A stretch of 64,000 nucleotides of DNA, taken from positions 363,501-427,500 of the forward strand of contig WPIO01000080.1 of NCBI GenBank assembly GCA_009760855.2. The letters are read 5' to 3'. Source of the DNA: Cristatella mucedo. Lineage: Eukaryota > Bryozoa > Phylactolaemata > Cristatellidae. The notes under the pieces are model-generated. The model did no database searches, had not been told where the DNA came from, and saw nothing but the letters and a program-made list of their open reading frames with translations. Both the position numbers and the translations under genes were made by a program. This document shows, in pieces, positions 10,340 through 22,344 of the stretch (positions are counted from its first letter, which is position 1; every line of letters begins with the position of its first letter).

Positions 10340-10487
10340 TATAATTCATTTGTATAGCGCCCCAAGAGAACTTAATCTCTATTCAAGCGCTTCACATATG
10401 CCTCGGGGCTCGAGCCCACGACCTCAGCCAGACCTTGGTCGGGGCGAGCACCTTAACCGCTGGACCAAACCAGCTCGGCGTGTTAGA
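10340..10487 (-). mobile_element. SINE A copy
   Basis: Minus-strand SINE: A-box-like region near the right end (TGGTCCAGCGGTTAAGG), palindromic B box GGGCTCGAGCCC, then the LINE-like tail AGCGCTTGAATAGAGATTAA with matching GGGGCGCTAT. Confidence 0.75.
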
Positions 10488-11015
10488 TGTTACAAGGTAA
10501 TCAAATGTAAAAGATTTGGAACTGACATTTTTAATTTGTCGGGGCAATTTTGTCTAGGACTGTTTTATATGCAGGCTATTTCGGCGGCGCTATTTCGTCT
10601 TTTGACTACAACCCTACAGTCGTTGTGGCTTTGTGAAGTTACAATTATCCTGATGTTGGTCGCAGCGAGCACCTTGAGCACTTGGCCGAACGCAGTAGAA
10701 AGTAGACAGACTTGAAAATGTTAACTCGCTCAAGGGCAAAAACGCACAATGCGCACAAACTGAGAAAATGCTGAGGAGCTGAAGATTTTTGCCTTTTTTT
10801 TAAATGTTAAAGCTAAGGCGTTTCTTGACGTCAGTCGGGAGCAAGTTCCAGACTTTGAGAGGTTATCTATAGATGTGGAGACTTAGAGCAGAAAGTGCTG
10901 TCTGTAAGGAATTTGAAGTTGTGGTGTGATATACAGCCAAATGACCCGAGTCACAGCTATGGGTGATACAACGTCAAACTTGTCAGCGAATCCACGGTAT
11001 CCCCATCACATTAAT

Positions 11016-11092
<77 letters not shown>

Positions 11093-12416
11093 CTTTACCT
11101 GCAAGTGCTCGTGCCAGTGAAATAAGATAGCACTCAGAGAACCTTGACCCTCGGTCACTGAGGTCACTTCTTCCACAGCTTGCGTAGTCTTTTTGTCCTG
11201 CGTTAGCTCCCTATCAAGCTGCGAGTCAAACTCAGCGTTAATTATTATAAAATTTTAATTATTATTAATTGTCATACAATTTTGATTATTAATTTGCTTC
11301 CTTCATTCTCTCAATGCTGTCTACTTATTCGGACTCCTGCCATATCGATCTGGGCATCCGGCCAACCCACTCGGCTGACTCAAGTCGCTTAGCAAGGACT
11401 TTAACCGTAGTGAAATAAGTTAGAGAGCGTACCTTAAGTTAGAAGGTTTACAAGACCTGAAACACGTGACCGACTGTCATCAAACACGAGCTGAAATTAA
11501 AAAAATCAGATAAAAGACTACCAAACGCTGGAAAAACCGTATCATCCAATCGCAATCTCCTCTCTGATCTTCGACCCGTCCATCGGAGTCAGGTAGCATA
11601 ACTAACCAGACGAATAAACAGTCTAGAACCAGTCTGAGACAGTATCTTTAGTTCCTGTTCGCCTAAATCCAATATATCTACATCGACTGACGTCATGATA
11701 CTCCCAGACCAGGCAGAGTTTACAGCAGAGCTCAATCTTTTTTCGTAGCACCTGGTTTTTCAGGTGTATCGACTCTTGCGTGTCCATGCATTAACCATAA
11801 TGCATGGCATGAACAGATGTGTCATTAATTAGTGGATTCACTTTCCCTTTGATCTCTGTAACATACCTAGAAACAAATTGGGTTCTATGTATGGGGCTAT
11901 ACAAAGTCAGAAGTATTCCATAAGTTTTTAATTTAATTCATCATGTGCTTAGGTTGATAAAATACCTTTTAGCTCAAAGAATGAATTTAAAAGGCAACTT
12001 GAGCGCTAGATTTATAAAAGCGAAGTGCCTTTAAAAAAAGCAAATATGTCTGCTCTAAAGTTTTTTGCATTGATCCTGCTTAAATTGACGTGCTTAAAAT
12101 AATTGGGCTTGCTGAAATCTATACAGCCAAAGTTATCATAGGCATAAGTTAGAATTATATGTTCACTCGTCCACGTACTATAACTTGGGGGAGAATGGGT
12201 TACCTAATCCAAGGACGAGGGGATTTTTGGACTGTCAAGGTCAAGGAAAAGAAGTTCATATGGACACCGTGGCTATGGTACAATCGCAGTATGGTTACAC
12301 AGGCTGACGGATATTGGCTACTGGTCCCTAAAAATCAGCTGACGATTTTCTACGAGCGAATGCAAAGTCCTCTTAAGACGGAGCATAAAGCGCTATATCG
12401 CAAGCAATGTATGCAT
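10488..12416. other. Unique sequence between Z1 and Z2
   Basis: No coding region recognised. 12135-12340 is similar to 51540-51745 at the left of Z3, so the Z unit may originally start near 12135. An open frame at 12159-12473 has no recognised domain and is not called a gene. Confidence 0.45.
11015..11096. repeat. (CT)n microsatellite
   Basis: Nearly pure CT array of about 80 bp. Confidence 0.95.
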
Positions 12417-12472
12417 TTGGGTTTTTTCTCAGTCGCGACCAACCCGGTTTGGATTAGCCTCCGCCCTATTTA

Positions 12473-12499
<27 letters not shown>

Positions 12500-12510
<11 letters not shown>

Positions 12511-12675
12511 CATTAAATAGTGCCCTAAGAGAACCCAGTCTCCATTCAGGCGATTCACGCGTGCCACGAGGCTGCTGCAGTTTTCGACCTCAACCATTAC
12601 ATACTTTCATGTTGCCCACTGTCGAGGCGAGCACCTCAACCAATGGGCCACAATAGCGCCACAAAACGGAATCGC
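12500..12675 (-). mobile_element. Diverged SINE A copy (Z2)
   Basis: Counterpart of 3150-3345, preceded by a longer (AT)n run at 12474-12508. Confidence 0.6.
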
Positions 12676-12744
12676 GATCGAAATAAATAAAAGCTTTCAA
12701 TCGTGGTCGCTGTCTACCCGTAGTCCTACCCACAGTGCACGCAT

Positions 12745-12880
12745 GATGTCCGTTGGCTTCCGAATGCGTACCGAAAGCCGCTTAGGCTGTGAGTGATCTA
12801 TAAATAATCTCATGCTTAACACCCACATAGTCTTTATGGCTTATGGGGTTACAGACGGAGGTTCATTACAATACCTTACA
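12745..12880 (+). mobile_element. LINE B 3' end fragment (Z2)
   Basis: Counterpart of 3385-3541. The terminal (ATTAC)n is shorter. Confidence 0.6.
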
Positions 12881-14325
12881 AGCCCTGCATCATGGCTGAA
12901 CAGCAATTCATTGGGCTCCTTACGTTGCGACGCCACTCAAATGGGGGCTTAGGGTCACAGCGGAAATGCCTTTACTTGCTAATTGCATTACCTTATCCGT
13001 TTTCTGTTTTAGCAGCTGATTTTTGATTGGCTAGTAGAATGCATACTGTGAATGTGAAAAGATACAACGCTATAACGGGATTTCTGTGACAATTACTTCT
13101 GTCATAATGCCATCAATTGCTTGAATCCCACGTCCTGCCTTTGAATGCTTCAATCGTTAGAAATTTCAATTATTTGAACTGAAAATGACTTTTAGTATTT
13201 AGCTACTTGCTTACGGATAAGTTCTTAAGTATGTCCAAATGTTCAAAGCCAACCAAGCGACCACAGTGCTATAATCCTTGACAGTGGAAGCTACTAGTTT
13301 CAGCCGATAAGAAGTCAGAGTAATCGTAGGAAAGCTATACCCGAAATTCGTCTCGATCTATTATTTCGTAAATTAAACAAGCTGCACTTTGCACTCCACG
13401 ATGTTATCTAGTCCACAGAGTAGCTGTGCACAGTAGCTTCTAATCGCATACGCATTCAATGAGCTAAATAGCTTGCAGTAAACTTGACAAAAATATTCTT
13501 CCAGTGGACATACAACTTGCCGTTTAAAGACCCTATCAATGTTTTTGAAAATTAGTTGAGCTACGTGAAGTGCCTAGAAAAGATTTATTTTTTCTGAGAG
13601 CGCCATACAAGTGTCTTGTTAGCTTTGTAATTATTATTTTAGAGACAGACCATACCACCCTATATAGTTCTTTCCCAGTCAGGATGGGTTTCAGCTTAAT
13701 CACCAAGCGTTGAAGAAACGAAGGAATAATTTGAACTGAATTTCGTGCATAAAAAAGTGGACAACTGGGCAAAAGCGGTGCTAAGATATTTTATGGTAAC
13801 TGAAAGCAACATGTTTGGAAGAACGCGCTTCAGCCCCAATGTAATTTTTCTGATAGAGGAAGGTCAAAATTTATTCAGTCTCGTAAATATAAATGTCAAG
13901 AGAATATTTATAAAACTTGTCAGACAATCATGTAGTCATTTAGCGTACCTTTCTAAAGACAAATATGATAGAAATGGGAAGTTCTGGCGAGGTTGGCATT
14001 AAAGAACAAAAATTAAGCAAACCACTGCTCACCCCGTTCCCACGTTACTCACCCCCAAACCACGTAAGAAAACCGGAAGCAATATATCTACAAATGAAAA
14101 AGGTTTAACAATTCCAGCATCATATGCTACTTTTATGTCAGCTCGCAAAACCTTGGTTGATTGAGGTACACGTGTGAAGCTTGTTGAGATTTCTTCTTGC
14201 GAGTTTTATGCAACATCATTTTAAGTGTAATTTATTGCCTTGAAAACTCCACAACTCTCCCAATACTTCACGGATTAAAGTGAAACTTGACCACCAAAGT
14301 TCAGGTCTACTTGTTTTAAACACAT
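12881..14325. other. Z-unit intergenic sequence
   Basis: Shared with Z1 3542-4600 and 5480-5880. The uninterrupted stretch at about 13960 is the pre-insertion equivalent of the LINE at 4625-5485. No gene recognised. Confidence 0.5.
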
Positions 14326-14329
14326 CATG

Positions 14330-16660
14330 AGACAAATTCCAGATTTCGGTTGGGTACATTAAGTTCCAGTCTGGCAATAGAGCTAATCGCTCCACGGAGT
14401 CAGCATTGTTTAGGGTATACAACGACCTACTTGAGAACGCAAACATGGATAGACTGTGTTTGCTTGTTTTGCTCAATCTTTCGGCAGCTTTTGATACTAT
14501 CGATCAAAAAGTTCTTCTAGAGCGCATGTGATCTTGCATGGCCATGATTGGCACTGCTCTGCAATGGTTTATGTCCTATCTTAATGGGAGACTCCATAAT
14601 AATAATAATAATAATAATATTGCACTTGATAAAGCGCCCTCAGAGAACTTAATCTCTTTCTAGGCGCTTTACATTTGCTGCAAAGTGATACGCAACAGAA
14701 TAGTAAGTAAAATCATGCTTGAAAAACAAACAAAATGAATAACATGGTTAGGGGTTAAATGCACTGGGTCAGCATGCAAATGTGGTTAGTGGCAGCATGC
14801 ACAGTGTCAGCACGCATAAGCACATCGAGGACGAATCACAAGGACCCACTAAATGCTGTCCTAAATAGGTGTGTTTTTAAGTTTCTTTTAAATGTGGTCA
14901 GGTCAGGGGATGTTCTGATGCAGATCGGGAGGGAGTTCCAGGCTGTGGGAGCATACGAGCTAAATGCACGGTCTCCAAAGGATTTAAGGTTTGTACGAGG
15001 TATTTGTAGACTGTTGGATTCCGAAAAGCGAGTGGTACGATGCTTTGCCTGATGGGGTAGTATATCTGAAAGATAGGCTGGAGCCATAGAATGAAGAGAC
15101 CTAAAAGTGAGCGACAAAACCTTGAAGTCAATCCGTTGCTTGACTGGTAACCAGTGCAGGTCGGCGAGAAGTGGAGTAATGTGGCAACTGCGACGCTCAC
15201 GACAGACAAGCCTAGCTGCAGAGTTTTGCACCAGCTGCAATCGCCTGATCGCATATGCTGGTAGGCCAGTAAGCAGTGAGTTGCAGAAGTCGAGACGAGA
15301 TGTCACGAATGCATGGACCAACTTGGACGTGGTATCCTTATCTAAACAAGCCCTAATTTTAGCAATGTTATGAAGCTGAAAATAGGCTGATTTGACTGTG
15401 GAGCTGATGTGGTCGTCTAACGAGAGGTCGCTTTGGAATATGACACCTAGATTTCGAGCTGATTCAACTGGAGATATGCTGGCAGAGCCAATTTTGAAAG
15501 TCAGCCTTTCCAATTTCTGAATAACACTAGGTTTGCCCATAACTAGTAAGTTAGTTTTATCATCGTTTAGTTTTAGAAAATTTGCTGCCATCCATGATCG
15601 GATGTCATCAATGCATGCAGCAAGTGAGTTGAGAGAATTTGAGGTGCTCGAAGGCTGGGAGGGATCAAAGCAAAGAGACAACTGAGTGTCATCCGCATAG
15701 AAGTGAAAGCCTAGATTGTGCTTGGCAATCACATCAGCGAGAGAGAGAGTATAAACGGTGAAAAGGACCGGACCTAGCACAGAGCCCTGAGGTACTCCAT
15801 ATTTTAGAGGTACTTCAGATGATCTTTGTCCATTCACGTCAACACTGTGGAGTCTCCCACTGAGATAGGACCTGAACCACTGCAGAGCAGTGCCAGTGAT
15901 GCCCAGGCGAGATGAGAGGCGCTCTAGAAGTACTTTGTGATCGATGGTATCAAAAGCTGCCGAAAGATCGAGCAAAACAAGAAGAGACACTCTACCCATA
16001 CTCCATAGTATTGACGTGTATAGACAAAGATCATCCGAGGTACCTCTGAAAAATGGGGTACCTCAGGGCTCCGTGCTAGGTGTGGTTCTTTTCAGGGTTT
16101 ATACTCTCCCTTTTGCTGATGTGATTGCCAAGCACAATCTAGGCTTTCACTTCTATGCGGATGACACTCAGTGGTACCTTTGCTTTGATCCTTCCCAGCC
16201 TTTGAGCACCTCAAAATCTCTCAGATATCCTATCAGGCCAAGCATCGTACCACCCGCTTTTCGAAATTCAACAGTCTACCAATACCTCGTCTAAACCTCA
16301 AATCCTGTGGAGACCGTGCATTTAGTTTGCATGCTTTCAAAGCCAGGAACTCCCTCCCAACCTGCGTCAGAACATCCCCTGACTTGACCACATTAAAAAA
16401 GAACGTGAAAACACCAATTTAGGACAGCATTTAGTGGGTCCCTGTGATTTGTCCTTGATGTGCTTATGCGTGCTGACAATGTGCATACTGCCACTAACCA
16501 CATTTGCATGCTGACCCTGTGCATGTCCTAACCATGTAATTTATCAAGCTTGATATTACTCACCATTCAATTGCATTTCCCTTTGCAGCAGATGTAAAGC
16601 GCCTAGAAAGAGATTGAATTCTCCGAGGGGACTTTATCAAGTGCATTATTATTATTACAA
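14330..16660 (+). mobile_element. LINE A on plus strand, split by a nested LINE
   Basis: Plus-strand LINE A. 14330-14598 encodes the start of the reverse transcriptase (LSAAFDTID motif) and 16008-16660 resumes with VPQGSVLG and FHFYADDTQ (catalytic YADD), then lacks much of the thumb region, reaches the ORF end and the hairpin tail with (ATT)n. Broken by stops and an internal deletion. The sequence between is the nested element at 14599-15999. Z1 has no element here (about 5870-5880), so the insertion post-dates the duplication or was lost cleanly from Z1. Confidence 0.85.
14599..15999 (-). mobile_element. Young LINE A, 5'-truncated, with intact 387-codon RT/C-terminal frame
   Basis: Minus-strand non-LTR element inserted in another LINE A. 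The 8-bp target-site duplication ACTCCATA lies at 14591-14598 and 16000-16007. The coding part (15999-14836) is open and covers the RT palm: [12 protein letters not shown], then [13 protein letters not shown], then the catalytic FHFYADDTQ and the thumb, then the C-terminal region shared by CR1/L2 elements ending in FKRNLKTHLFRTAF. The 3' UTR and tail hairpin follow, ending in a TTA-type repeat. The endonuclease domain and 5' part are absent through 5' truncation. It is the best-preserved LINE in the window. Confidence 0.92.
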
Positions 16661-17145
16661 TATGTTATAAATGACCATGATTACTGATAACAATGTTGCT
16701 GGAAGATCGATGACGTATAAAGCAAAGTGCATTCAACCGAAAGCAGAACATTACAAAGCATTTCAGTGGCTCATTATAGTCTAATTACTGCTCTAGTTAC
16801 AGTGTGCCTTTTTTAGTGCCAAGCTAAGCTGTACAAAAATTAATTACTTGATTTCGGAAAAGTTGAACTTGTAACTCACTTAGCCGTCTTTTCGGCTTTC
16901 CCTTAATGGAAATCATTAAAAAATGCTTGGCCTTAAATAGCGAGTCCACTGGATTTAGTGATTCCAGAGCGGGTCACTGTACTTGCTAGTACAATCGTAA
17001 CAAAAAAACAAGGCCAGAAAGTAAATATGAGGTCGACATCTTTAAATGTGGCTTCGATCCCGGAAGCAGCAGCGTCAATGGATGCGTGTGTTTCTCTAGG
17101 GCTGAGCCTACAGGCGCCCTAGCATCATGGTTTCTCGTCGCTGCT
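16661..17145. other. Z-unit sequence, no gene recognised
   Basis: Counterpart of 7050-7480. The identity to Z1 begins at about 16710. Confidence 0.5.
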
Positions 17146-17146
17146 C

Positions 17147-17281
17147 GCTCTCCACGACCGAGGTCGTTGCTTGAAAATCTGCAGTAGGCGATTCTTTATT
17201 GCCAACGGCCAGCGGTCGCGAAAGCCGTTAAGGCTCTTCTGCCGAAATAAAAATGAGTCGGTTGAATCAGCTAGTATTTAT
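17147..17281 (+). mobile_element. SINE B fragment (Z2)
   Basis: Counterpart of 7488-7622, almost identical. Confidence 0.6.
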
Positions 17282-17563
17282 TAACTGTTTCGTCATTTAA
17301 TCTTCAGTCACTCATCATGTAAGTGCAAGTCTTCCATCTTGTAAGTAGCCGTGCCAGGGTGCATAGTTGCACCATCGCTGAAGCCATCATTCGTGTCAGG
17401 GTCACGTGTTTTCGTCGCAAGCAATCGGCTCTATAATTCACAATCCTATGCTCTGCATGGCTGCAGGAATTAGAGAGACAGTCGCCATGCTCAGGTGGTA
17501 CGGCTTTTCACTCTTCCTAAAAAGTGAGAGAATTGCAAGTGATCTGGCTTGCATATCGATTAA

Positions 17564-18004
17564 TAATAATGATAATAATAACACACTTGATAAAGCAACC
17601 TCAGAAAACTCAATCTCTTTCTAGGTGCTGCACACTTGCTGCAAGGGAAGCATGATCGAATGGTTAGGAGTAGCATGCTCAATAAATAACAAGAATAACA
17701 TGGTTAGGGGTGACATGCACAGGGTTAGCATGCAAGCATAGTTAGTGGCAGTATGCACAGTGTCAGGACGTATAAGCACATAGAGAATAAAACCGCAGTG
17801 ATCCACTAAATGCTGCGAGAAATACGGGCGTTTTTAGTTTCTTTTTCAAATGTGGGCAATTCAGGAGATGTCGTGACGCAAGTCGAAAATGTTCCGGGCT
17901 TTTAGAGCATGGGAACTAAAGGTGCAGTTTCCTGAAAATTCGAGGTTTGTACGAGGTTCTAGGCACTTTACAAATACCAAGTGATTGTTTGGCGTAACGT
18001 CTGC
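17564..18004 (-). mobile_element. Old LINE A 3' fragment (Z2)
   Basis: Counterpart of 7905-8345. Confidence 0.7.
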
Positions 18005-18313
18005 AAGCAGCGTCCATAGTGTAAGCGGGTACATGCACGAGAAGAACAAATCGCAAAAACCCACCAAGGACTTGGTTTGCCCATTGAAGTACATAAGCAT
18101 CAGCTTTACATCGCTGCATTAGCAATAGCATTACATCGCTGCATAAGCAATAGCATTTCCTCACTGCCAGTGACAGGCGTTGCCTACGTGAAGGCAAAAT
18201 GGGGTGAGGCGGCGAGCATTGTGCACTCACTAGATGCAGCAGCATGCATTGTACTGTCAAGGCACAGGTAAAAGGCGAAGTTCAGCTAATTGTGTACTGA
18301 ATCGGGTCTTAGC

Positions 18314-18509
18314 AATAATAATAATAACAATAACAATACTAATTACAATAATAATACTGATACATTTGTACAGCGTCTTGAGAACTTAGTCTCTTTATAG
18401 GCACTTTAGATGTGCTGCCAAGTAAGCACGTTCGTACGGTTGTTACTAACATGCACATGTCAACAAGACAAGGATAGCCTGATTAGAGGTGACACGGGCA
18501 AAGGGTCAT
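18314..18509 (-). mobile_element. Old LINE A tail fragment (Z2)
   Basis: Counterpart of 8655-8850. Confidence 0.6.
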
Positions 18510-18964
18510 CATGCAAAGGTGGCTAGTGGAAGCATATGCAGTATGTCAGCATGCACAGATACGCCGCCTCTGCAGAGGCGCCGATCGGCGACCCTAGCGT
18601 ACGTTCATCAGTTCGGTAGCAGCATGCAATTAGTTTGGTAGCAGTATGCAATTCATTTGTTCGGTAGTGAAAGAAGCGTCCGCCCATCACTGATATCTGA
18701 CGGCCAATCTCAAGCAACGGCGATCAATTTCGAAATTGAATCACTGCCAAATACAGTTGCAAAATGTCGGCCGCGACGTGAGAGGTCTGACTGCAAGTGG
18801 ACCATGTTCCTGCTTCGCGACCTTAATTCCCGTATAACGTTGGGCGAGAGAGCTATTTCGCTAGCACGGAGCGAGTAGCGAGTAGTAAACGTCTCGTTCC
18901 GGTAGTGCTATTGTCGAAAAAGCACTCAACGAAGTCGCTCGCTATTAAACCGCGGTTGCAGACG

Positions 18965-19652
18965 TTACAGGGCGAGCTCAACGGAAGTAAAGTACAAGCA
19001 GGCTCGCTGGAAGCACCAGTCGAGACTACTGTGGACGGCGGGGGCACTGCACGACATGGCCGGCTAGCTCAGCAAGTAGCGGCAGCTCTTACGAACGGCA
19101 CTGGCGCTGCTTCCTCGTCTCTTGCCTTCGCTCCGTCCGACTCTTCCGGCTTGGTGCCGCCCCCTGGCTTCGTTGGCGGCGGCTGCGTCTGTGGCAGCAG
19201 CTGCGGCTGCTGCTGCTGCGACGGTGGGGCATATCCGACGGGAAGCTCGTGCGATCGGTAGCACCTGGCTCCATACTTGCAGTTGCCGATCACGTGGTAA
19301 GCGCAGACGTGCCAGTACTTACAAGGCACTCTAGTCACCTGTTCTCTGAGGCAGCCGAGCCCGTTGTAGTATTTGCACACCGTCGACTCCTATTATACGC
19401 ACGAAGGAGCGTTAAGTCGTACAGAATTCCGCTTCGCCAGCAGCCCCGCTCCACACAAGGAGGGACCGACGGCCGAGAGCCCTGGCCAAAAGCTCCGCCA
19501 CCGCCATGTGCAGCACAGATGCCGTTACGCGGCACAAGCAGCAGGATTCGCTCAGCTCAGAGCTTGCTCCTTACCGAGAACGGGAGCTGGACGACATTTC
19601 TGGGCGTCGCAACTGTCCACCAGCTATTCGGGAACGGAGTCCAGCTCGCCAT
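18965..19652 (-). CDS. Small tandem CCCH zinc-finger protein, copy Z2
   Basis: Exons inferred at 19652-19575 (26 codons), 19389-19093 (99 codons) and 19006-18965 (13 codons and TAA); GT/AG boundaries and phase 0 as in Z1. It encodes 138 residues with the same two adjacent CCCH fingers. The fingers differ from Z1 by one residue (Gly for Ser in the second finger). The Gln-rich tail is one codon shorter and differs at several sites. ZAP/PARP12-like RNA-binding fingers without a catalytic domain. Both near-identical copies keep an open frame, so neither can be called the pseudogene from sequence alone. Confidence 0.68.
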
Positions 19653-19745
19653 GTCTGTATCTCCTGCTTCAACGACTAGCCGGGTTTCCCACACTTGCTC
19701 GCAAGAGTGAGGACACCAGTGCAGGGTTTCATCGGGAGGGCTGAA

Positions 19746-19753
19746 CATTTATA
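19746..19753 (-). promoter_or_regulatory. TATA box of CCCH gene Z2
   Basis: TATAAATG on the minus strand, about 95 bp upstream of the ATG at 19652. Confidence 0.55.
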
Positions 19754-19789
19754 CACGCGGCTTCAAGCAATAAATCGCGCCATAAATCG

Positions 19790-20690
19790 CCTGAATAAAT
19801 GGAATCGCCCGAATAAATGGCCGCTTTGATGCTTCGGCCAGCCCTTAGTAGTTTTAAAGCGCCTTTTGGCAGAATGCTCATGCGCCTGCTTAATCATCAT
19901 AAACTCAAAATGAGTGAAGCGATAATAAGTCATAAATCTATTAACGAACTTCAGCTTCGATTAGATCAGAGAGGCGCTGCCGGTGAGCTTAATCCAGCAG
20001 GGGAAGCGCCAGTTCGACCCTGCAGCTGCGGCATAGGTTGCAGCCCAGCAGCAAGCACTCTTGATTCCTTGGCGTGATTTCGTGGCCTTGAACTTCGACG
20101 CACTGCAATTCCTCCCCGGCGGAAATCGGCATGGCCGGTGGCCCAAAGTTGGGCTCAATTTGGCTACCGTTAGTCATTTGGCTACCGTTCGCTCGGGGGG
20201 GGGGGTCGTATGTGAGGTGTTCCGAATGCAAACGCCGTAGCGTAACGGCTTGGCGATCTGGAGCAGAGTTTTGAGAGTTCAGAGGTCAGGCCCTGGAGAC
20301 TGGAGTAAAGTGCACGTGCACGGAGACGCCCTTTCCCTACGGGCCAGCATCGATCGCTTGCAATTGGCTCCTCGTTACGCTTTGAAGAGAACGCGACGGA
20401 TGGAGGGGCGGGGAACGGAAGGAGGGGAGCTGCCGATATCGAGGCTGCTCTTGGGTCGAACGCCACAGCTGCACCACACCGTGAGATACCCTAGGAAGTT
20501 ACCGTACGGACGGCGTGAGCGGGTCGCTGAGAGCGTTCATTCATGGCAGGAGACCAAGCCTGAGTGAAGCGTGCGCTTCGTGACCTGAAGCCTGAAGCCC
20601 AAGAGATGGCTAACCACGGATTTGAAAACAGCCTCACCGTAGTTGCTGCTACCTACGCTCGGCAAAAAATCACAGTCACAAAAAAGATAA
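19790..20690. other. Region shared by Z2 and Z3 upstream of the CCCH gene
   Basis: Similar to 55025-56560 of Z3, where it is interrupted by extra sequence (about 55550-55980) and a SINE. Contains a G8-9 run at about 20196. No gene recognised. Confidence 0.5.
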
Positions 20691-20800
20691 CAATAATAAT
20701 AACGCATTAGTAGGGCACCCTCGGAGAACTGAAGGTTCCAGGTTTCTAGGCATATTCCAGGCAGGCGAGCATAGAAAGCAAAATGATTGGTAGTAAAATC
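20690..20800 (-). mobile_element. Old LINE A tail fragment
   Basis: AATAATAAC run followed by GGGCACCCTCGGAGAACTGA and a degenerate hairpin. Also present in Z3 at 56565-56680. Confidence 0.55.
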
Positions 20801-20876
20801 CTCAAGCAGCAGGCACAACGTAAGCAGCTACATGCACGCGAAGGACAAATCACAGGGACTGACCAAATATGCCACG

Positions 20877-21600
20877 TCTAAGTTGGTCCATGCATTCATG
20901 ACATCCAGTCTCGACTTCTGCAACTCACTGCTTACTGGCCTACCAGCATGTGTGATCAGGCGATTGCAGCTGGTGCAAAACTCTGCAGCTAGGCTTGTCT
21001 GTCGTGAGCGTCGCAGTTGCCACATTACTCCACTTCTCGCCGACCTGCACTGGCTACCAGTCAAGCAACGGATTGACTTCAAGGTTTTGTCGCTCACTTT
21101 TAGGTGCCTTCCTTCTATGGCTCCAGCCTATCTCTCCGACATACTCCACATCAGGCCAAGCATTGTACCACCCGCTTTTCGGAATCCAACAGTCTACAAA
21201 CACCTCGTACAAACCTTAAATCTTTTGGAGACCGTGCATTTAGGTCGTATGCTCCCAAAGCCTGGAACTCCCTCCCGACCTGCGTCAGAACATCCCCTGA
21301 ACTGACCACATTTAAAAGAAACTTAAAAACACACCTATTTAGGACAGCATTTAGTGGGTCCCTGTGATTCGCCCTTGATGTGCTTATGCGTGCTGACACT
21401 GTGCATGCTGCCACTAACCACATTTGCATGCTGACACTGTGCATGTCACCCCTAACCATGTTATTCATTTCTTTTTTCAAGCATGATTTTACTTACCATT
21501 CAATTGCATTTCATTTTGCAGCAAATGTAAAGCTCCTAGAAAGAGATTGAGTTCTCTGAGGGCGCTTTATCAAGTACATTATTGTTATTATTATTATTAT
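20877..21600 (+). mobile_element. LINE A insertion with target-site duplication
   Basis: 5'-truncated LINE A, 724 bp, starting in the C-terminal part of ORF2 (KLVHAFMTSSLDFCNSLLTG) and ending with hairpin tail and (ATT)n. Flanked by the 8-bp repeat ATGCCACG at 20869-20876 and 21601-21608. Z3 carries the uninterrupted site (ATATGCCAAGCTTCC near 56740). The coding part has a frameshift near 21135. Confidence 0.92.
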
Positions 21601-21709
21601 ATGCCACGCTTCCAGAAATCCTAGTCCAGGTGACTGCCGCCGCTATCCAAGCTTTGGCAACTAACTGCATAACATTAACGAGCTATAGAGTGCTGCATCG
21701 TGTCGTATA

Positions 21710-22085
21710 ATGCAAATGGACAATGAATTAACTGCTCCATTCCTCCGCTTACAGACCGTTGGCGACAGAAGCTTTGGCTCTGCAGGTCATAGACTGTGGA
21801 ACTCGCTTCCAAAATTTTTAGGTAACGACAGCCACTCTCCTGCTGCCGACTATGGCTCATCCTTTTCAGCGGTCCTAGGCTGCTACTTCCGTGCTACTCA
21901 CTACCTCAACTGCTGTCCTTACTCTGCTATGCTTCCCACTTTTTCTTTGTTGCTTGAAACGATGTCTGTTGGCTACCGAATGTGTACCGAACGCAGCTAA
22001 GGCTGTGAGTGGGCTGTACAAAACTCTCCTGCATAACACCCACATGGTCTTTATGACTTTGTGGAGTTACAGACGGAGATGCATG
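21710..22085 (+). mobile_element. LINE B 3' part
   Basis: Encodes GDRSFGSAGHRLWNSLP and the downstream LINE B region, then its 3' end. Absent from Z3 at about 56850. No long ATTAC tail; it ends in GATGCATGCATACATACATG. Confidence 0.7.
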
Positions 22086-22344
22086 CATACATACATGCAT
22101 GTATCTGTGCTGTTGCATCCGTGTTATATCTGTTCTGTATCTGTGCTCTTGTACCTGTTTTGAGCCGTAGAGTGGTGCATCCCAGTAAGAGCTGCCATTT
22201 ATAGATCGCCGCGAGTTTTTGTCCTAGTCGTAATAAATCGACCGGGCATTGTATGCATTCTCATTTGAACGGCTGGGCCTTTACGTGAGAAACGATCAGT
22301 CTTGCCAGTGGCAATTTTCATGCAACTAGAATTCTAATAATATT

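Larger units (their letters stand above)
12417..22330. repeat. Duplicated unit Z, copy Z2
   Basis: Second copy of the Z unit. It is nearly identical to Z1 over 16710-19790 and shares 19790-22330 with the right part of Z3 (55025-57070), interrupted by LINE insertions that Z3 lacks. Confidence 0.9.

Noticed and set aside
12159-12473. 104-codon plus-strand gene
   Set aside because: The similar segment at 51540-51745 does not keep the frame, and no domain is recognised.
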